Notes under the pieces: model-generated | Seen by the model: the letters and a program-made list of their open reading frames with translations, nothing else | Told to the model about the DNA's origin: nothing | The model's database searches: none | In this document: piece by piece, positions 61,508 to 64,000 of the stretch | Layout of the letters: every line of letters begins with the position of its first letter | How positions within the stretch are numbered: the stretch's first letter is position 1 | Made by a program: the position numbers and the translations under genes | Source of the DNA: Saprospiraceae bacterium | Lineage (GTDB): Bacteria > Bacteroidota > Bacteroidia > Chitinophagales > Saprospiraceae | Assembly (NCBI GenBank): GCA_028285545.1 | Contig: JANQPA010000062.1 | Coordinates: 1-64,000, forward strand | Direction of reading: 5' to 3' | DNA length: 64,000 bases

Positions 61508-63934
61508 TCACTCTTGATGCAGGTAATCAGTGGGATTTACAATTGCGGCCTTATAAGCGTGATAACTTATTGTTATTACTCCAATTAAAGTAATAAGTAC
61601 TAAAGCTAAAAGAAAGGGAAATATTCCAGCCGAAGTATGATAGGCAAAAGTCTCCAACCATTGATTAGTAGCCCACCAAGCCAAAATTGCAGCAAAAGGA
61701 AAAGCAATTAGGATTAGCCAAAGGAATGGTTTGGCTAATAATACAATGATATTGCCTATGCTAGCTCCAATTACTTTACGGATCATCATTTCCTTTTGTC
61801 TTTTTACAACTGTGAAAGCTAAAAACGAAAAAAGGCCAATACAAGCAATAAGTATGGTAAGGATTGTTAAGAGATTGATCAGTTTTCCAAGCCGATCTTC
61901 TTGCTCGTACAATACAGCTATGTCTTCATGAAGAAACGTATACTCAAAAGGAGTATCATTAACCTGGGCTTCCCATATCCCTTTTAACTGAGTTATAGTA
62001 GTTTCTTGATGATCAGGCTGAAGACGAACCACCAGATGGAAGAAATCTTGAGGTTGTACTCTGAGAAACATTGGATGAATGGTTCGATAAAGCGGCTCAA
62101 AATGCATGTCCTGATAAACTCCAATAATTTTCACCCTCTCAATGGTATCTATTCCAGTTCCTTGTTGAGGAAGAATTAACAATTCTGTATTTATGTAAGG
62201 ACTATCAAGTGCTATTTGGATGGCAGAAGTCTCATTAATTAATACTGCCTGGCCCTTATCTTCACCATATGAGGGATCGAATTTTCGGCCATGAAGAATT
62301 TTTAAATCCATTGTCTCTACATAATTGAAGTCCACTGGTATTACAACTGGGCTATGAATCTCTGTTTCAGGCCGGCCAGCAACTCTTACATTTAGAAGAC
62401 TTCGATTTTGACCTGGCACAGATCCTGTCAAACATGCATCCTTCACTCCAGTCAATTCTTTTGCTCTCTCCTTCAATCGCTCCAATAAAGGCAAAGTCTG
62501 ATCAAAATCAGATAGAATGGGTGCTGGAATAACAACCTGATCCAATCGTTCAAAGCCCATATCCATATTTTCAATGTAATTAAGCTGCTTTGAAATAATA
62601 CCAGCACCAATAATTAATGCAGAGGCAATTATAAATTGTACGAAGAGCAATATTTGTCGTAGGTACCTACCCTTATTACCAAAAGTGATGGAACTTCTAA
62701 ATACGGCAACTGGGTTTACATTGGCCAGGATCAAAGCTGGATAACTACCTGCAACTAGTCCTATAAACAGACCAAAAGCCAATAATAATAGAAGAATGAA
62801 AGAGTCCGAAAAGTAATTCATCGAAATGTAGATGCCCATACTTTTGCCTAGGTATAATCGCATCACTTCCGCCAATAACACACCAAATACTATGCTAATC
62901 AATGCTAGAACACAGGATTCTCCCAAAAATTGCTGGGTGATATTCCTGCCCAATCCTCCAACAACTTTACGCACACCTACTTCTTTCAAGCGGACCTCTG
63001 CAAGTGCCGTAGCTAGATTAATGTAATTAATAGCAGCAACAAATAGAATTAAGATACCCACCATTAGAAAAATACGAACATAGAGAATATTACCATTATT
63101 TTTTAATTCCACGTTGGTATGAGACCTAAGATGGATATCAGTTAATGCTTGCAAATGAATTGCTTTAATGCGCTGTTTGGCCTCCTCATCCATTCTCCTG
63201 TTAAAAATATCACTAAGCTTAGTTTGTGCCATATCAGGTTCTCTAGACTTTATATAAGTATAGAAACTGGTAAAACTAGGGTTATTAAAAACTGCATGGC
63301 TTTTCCCAAAGGTTTGTTGAAGTGTTGGCATGGAAATTAATATTCCCAGGTCAAAATGAGATTGCGCAGGATAATCTTCAACCAATCCGGAAACAGTTAT
63401 GGGAATTTCCCCTGACCAATGATTAATAATAAAGCTTTTACCTATGGGATCTTCTTGTCCAAAATATTTTTGTGCAATACTTTGTGTGATAATTGCTTGA
63501 TTAGGACTATTGAGAAAGTTCGTTTTGTTTCCAGATAGCCATTTCAAATTGAAAATATGGGAAAATGTGGAATCTGCATAAAGTAAATTTTCCTCCCAAA
63601 TGACCTCCTCTTTTATGAGGATTTCCTCCCCCACTCCCCCAAAAAAATGGGTGCCTTTCTCAATTTGTGGTATTTCTTCCAAAGCCCAACCCAACCAGGG
63701 ATATCCTACAACGGGAAACTCGGCAGCGGTTCCGCCTATGTCCGCCTTAAAAATTAATCGATAGATATCTTGGTAATCGGGATGAAAACGATCATAACTC
63801 CATTCGGATCGTACAAAACTGAGCATGATCAAGCTGGAAGCAATTCCGATGGCTAAGCCTAGAATATTAAGAATGGAATAAAAACGGTATTTCCATAGAT
63901 TGCGCAGGGCTGTAATAAAATAATTTCGAAGCAT
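61508..63934 (-). CDS. FtsX-like ABC transporter permease (MacB-type periplasmic core)
   Basis: This is the third orphan permease of the window (808 aa). Layout: N-terminal TM (about 20-42) after LRNYFITALRNLWKYR, MacB-type periplasmic core, TMs with EVRLKEVGVRKVVGG (about 280-400), second periplasmic part and final FtsX block with RQKEMMIRKVIGAS (about 690-800). No ATPase or adaptor is near. It precedes the S9 peptidase gene by 63 bases on the same strand, so co-transcription is possible. The substrate is unknown. Confidence 0.9.
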   Translation of the reverse strand: MLRNYFITALRNLWKYRFYSILNILGLAIGIASSLIMLSFVRSEWSYDRFHPDYQDIYRLIFKADIGGTAAEFPVVGYPWLGWALEEIPQIEKGTHFFGGVGEEILIKEEVIWEENLLYADSTFSHIFNLKWLSGNKTNFLNSPNQAIITQSIAQKYFGQEDPIGKSFIINHWSGEIPITVSGLVEDYPAQSHFDLGILISMPTLQQTFGKSHAVFNNPSFTSFYTYIKSREPDMAQTKLSDIFNRRMDEEAKQRIKAIHLQALTDIHLRSHTNVELKNNGNILYVRIFLMVGILILFVAAINYINLATALAEVRLKEVGVRKVVGGLGRNITQQFLGESCVLALISIVFGVLLAEVMRLYLGKSMGIYISMNYFSDSFILLLLLAFGLFIGLVAGSYPALILANVNPVAVFRSSITFGNKGRYLRQILLFVQFIIASALIIGAGIISKQLNYIENMDMGFERLDQVVIPAPILSDFDQTLPLLERLKERAKELTGVKDACLTGSVPGQNRSLLNVRVAGRPETEIHSPVVIPVDFNYVETMDLKILHGRKFDPSYGEDKGQAVLINETSAIQIALDSPYINTELLILPQQGTGIDTIERVKIIGVYQDMHFEPLYRTIHPMFLRVQPQDFFHLVVRLQPDHQETTITQLKGIWEAQVNDTPFEYTFLHEDIAVLYEQEDRLGKLINLLTILTILIACIGLFSFLAFTVVKRQKEMMIRKVIGASIGNIIVLLAKPFLWLILIAFPFAAILAWWATNQWLETFAYHTSAGIFPFLLALVLITLIGVITISYHAYKAAIVNPTDYLHQE

Positions 63935-64000
63935 AAGGTTAGGTGTGTTTTAAAGGGCAAAGGTGCATAAAAGACTAAATTTGTCACTACTAAATTTACA

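Overview
The window is a chromosomal segment of a low-GC member of the Bacteroidota, probably from the Cytophagales/Saprospirales side, though the exact lineage cannot be fixed from the sequence. The evidence is: many lipoproteins with a Bacteroidota-style lipobox; orphan FtsX-type permeases of about 800 residues; DUF4340, GIN-type (DUF2807), DUF3179 and YwqK/MORN proteins; a eukaryotic-like type II glutamine synthetase beside a porin; the Nudix-pyrE divergent pair; weak Shine-Dalgarno sites; and a TTTTG-N19-TACCTTTG promoter (the -33/-7 type of this phylum) in front of the nitrogen genes. There are no rRNA or tRNA genes, no CRISPR array, no intact transposon and no prophage.

Layout. 0.2-3.0 kb: a two-gene McrBC restriction system whose McrB carries an N-terminal EVE-like domain. 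3-10 kb: an FtsX permease, an M48 protease lipoprotein, DUF4340 and MORN proteins, and a PAS-AraC regulator. 10.5-17.3 kb: two large proteins with eroded catalytic sites, a 1221-residue DUF4011/SF1-helicase-nuclease homologue and a GH3-serine hydrolase fusion whose GH3 half has lost its nucleophile. 17.4-30.1 kb: cell-wall amidase, CcmB, Nudix, pyrE, M42 peptidase, a UbiA-like membrane protein, an AraC regulator, a serine hydrolase, an NHL protein, two DinB-fold proteins, GNAT, cupin and DUF3179. 30.1-35.6 kb: surface polysaccharide and LPS genes (rfbB, UDP-glucuronate decarboxylase, an outer-membrane barrel, Kdo transferase, heptose kinase). 35.6-40.5 kb: valS, an RRM protein, lysA. 40.6-45.3 kb: a PadR regulator translationally linked to a permease with a permease-prefix domain, an ECF sigma/putative anti-sigma pair, and an ankyrin protein. 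45.4-50.1 kb: oxyR, a lipoprotein pyrophosphatase, a GIN protein and two lipoproteins. 50.3-54.6 kb: the nitrogen cluster P-II, amt, porin, glnA. 54.8-64 kb: an HhH/barrel protein, an ECF sigma/anti-sigma/DUF4097-like operon, an S9 peptidase and a third FtsX permease.

How the genes work together. The clearest unit is the nitrogen cluster: an outer-membrane porin, an inner-membrane ammonium channel, its P-II regulator and glutamine synthetase, all read leftward from one well-formed promoter. The second is the envelope set (rfbB/UXS, WaaA, heptose kinase). The third is a pair of independent ECF sigma loci, each with a one-TM candidate anti-sigma factor.

The most unusual things are (1) the catalytically dead-looking but intact 3.7-kb helicase-nuclease homologue; (2) a series of long, perfect hairpins (18-28 bp stems) of unrelated sequence at gene ends, several with the stop codon inside an arm; (3) a 238-bp MITE-like imperfect inverted repeat at 59245-59482; (4) an exact 22-base element in the same orientation upstream of two unrelated genes; and (5) a tandem candidate operator upstream of padR. 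No complete, clearly novel multi-gene system was recognised.
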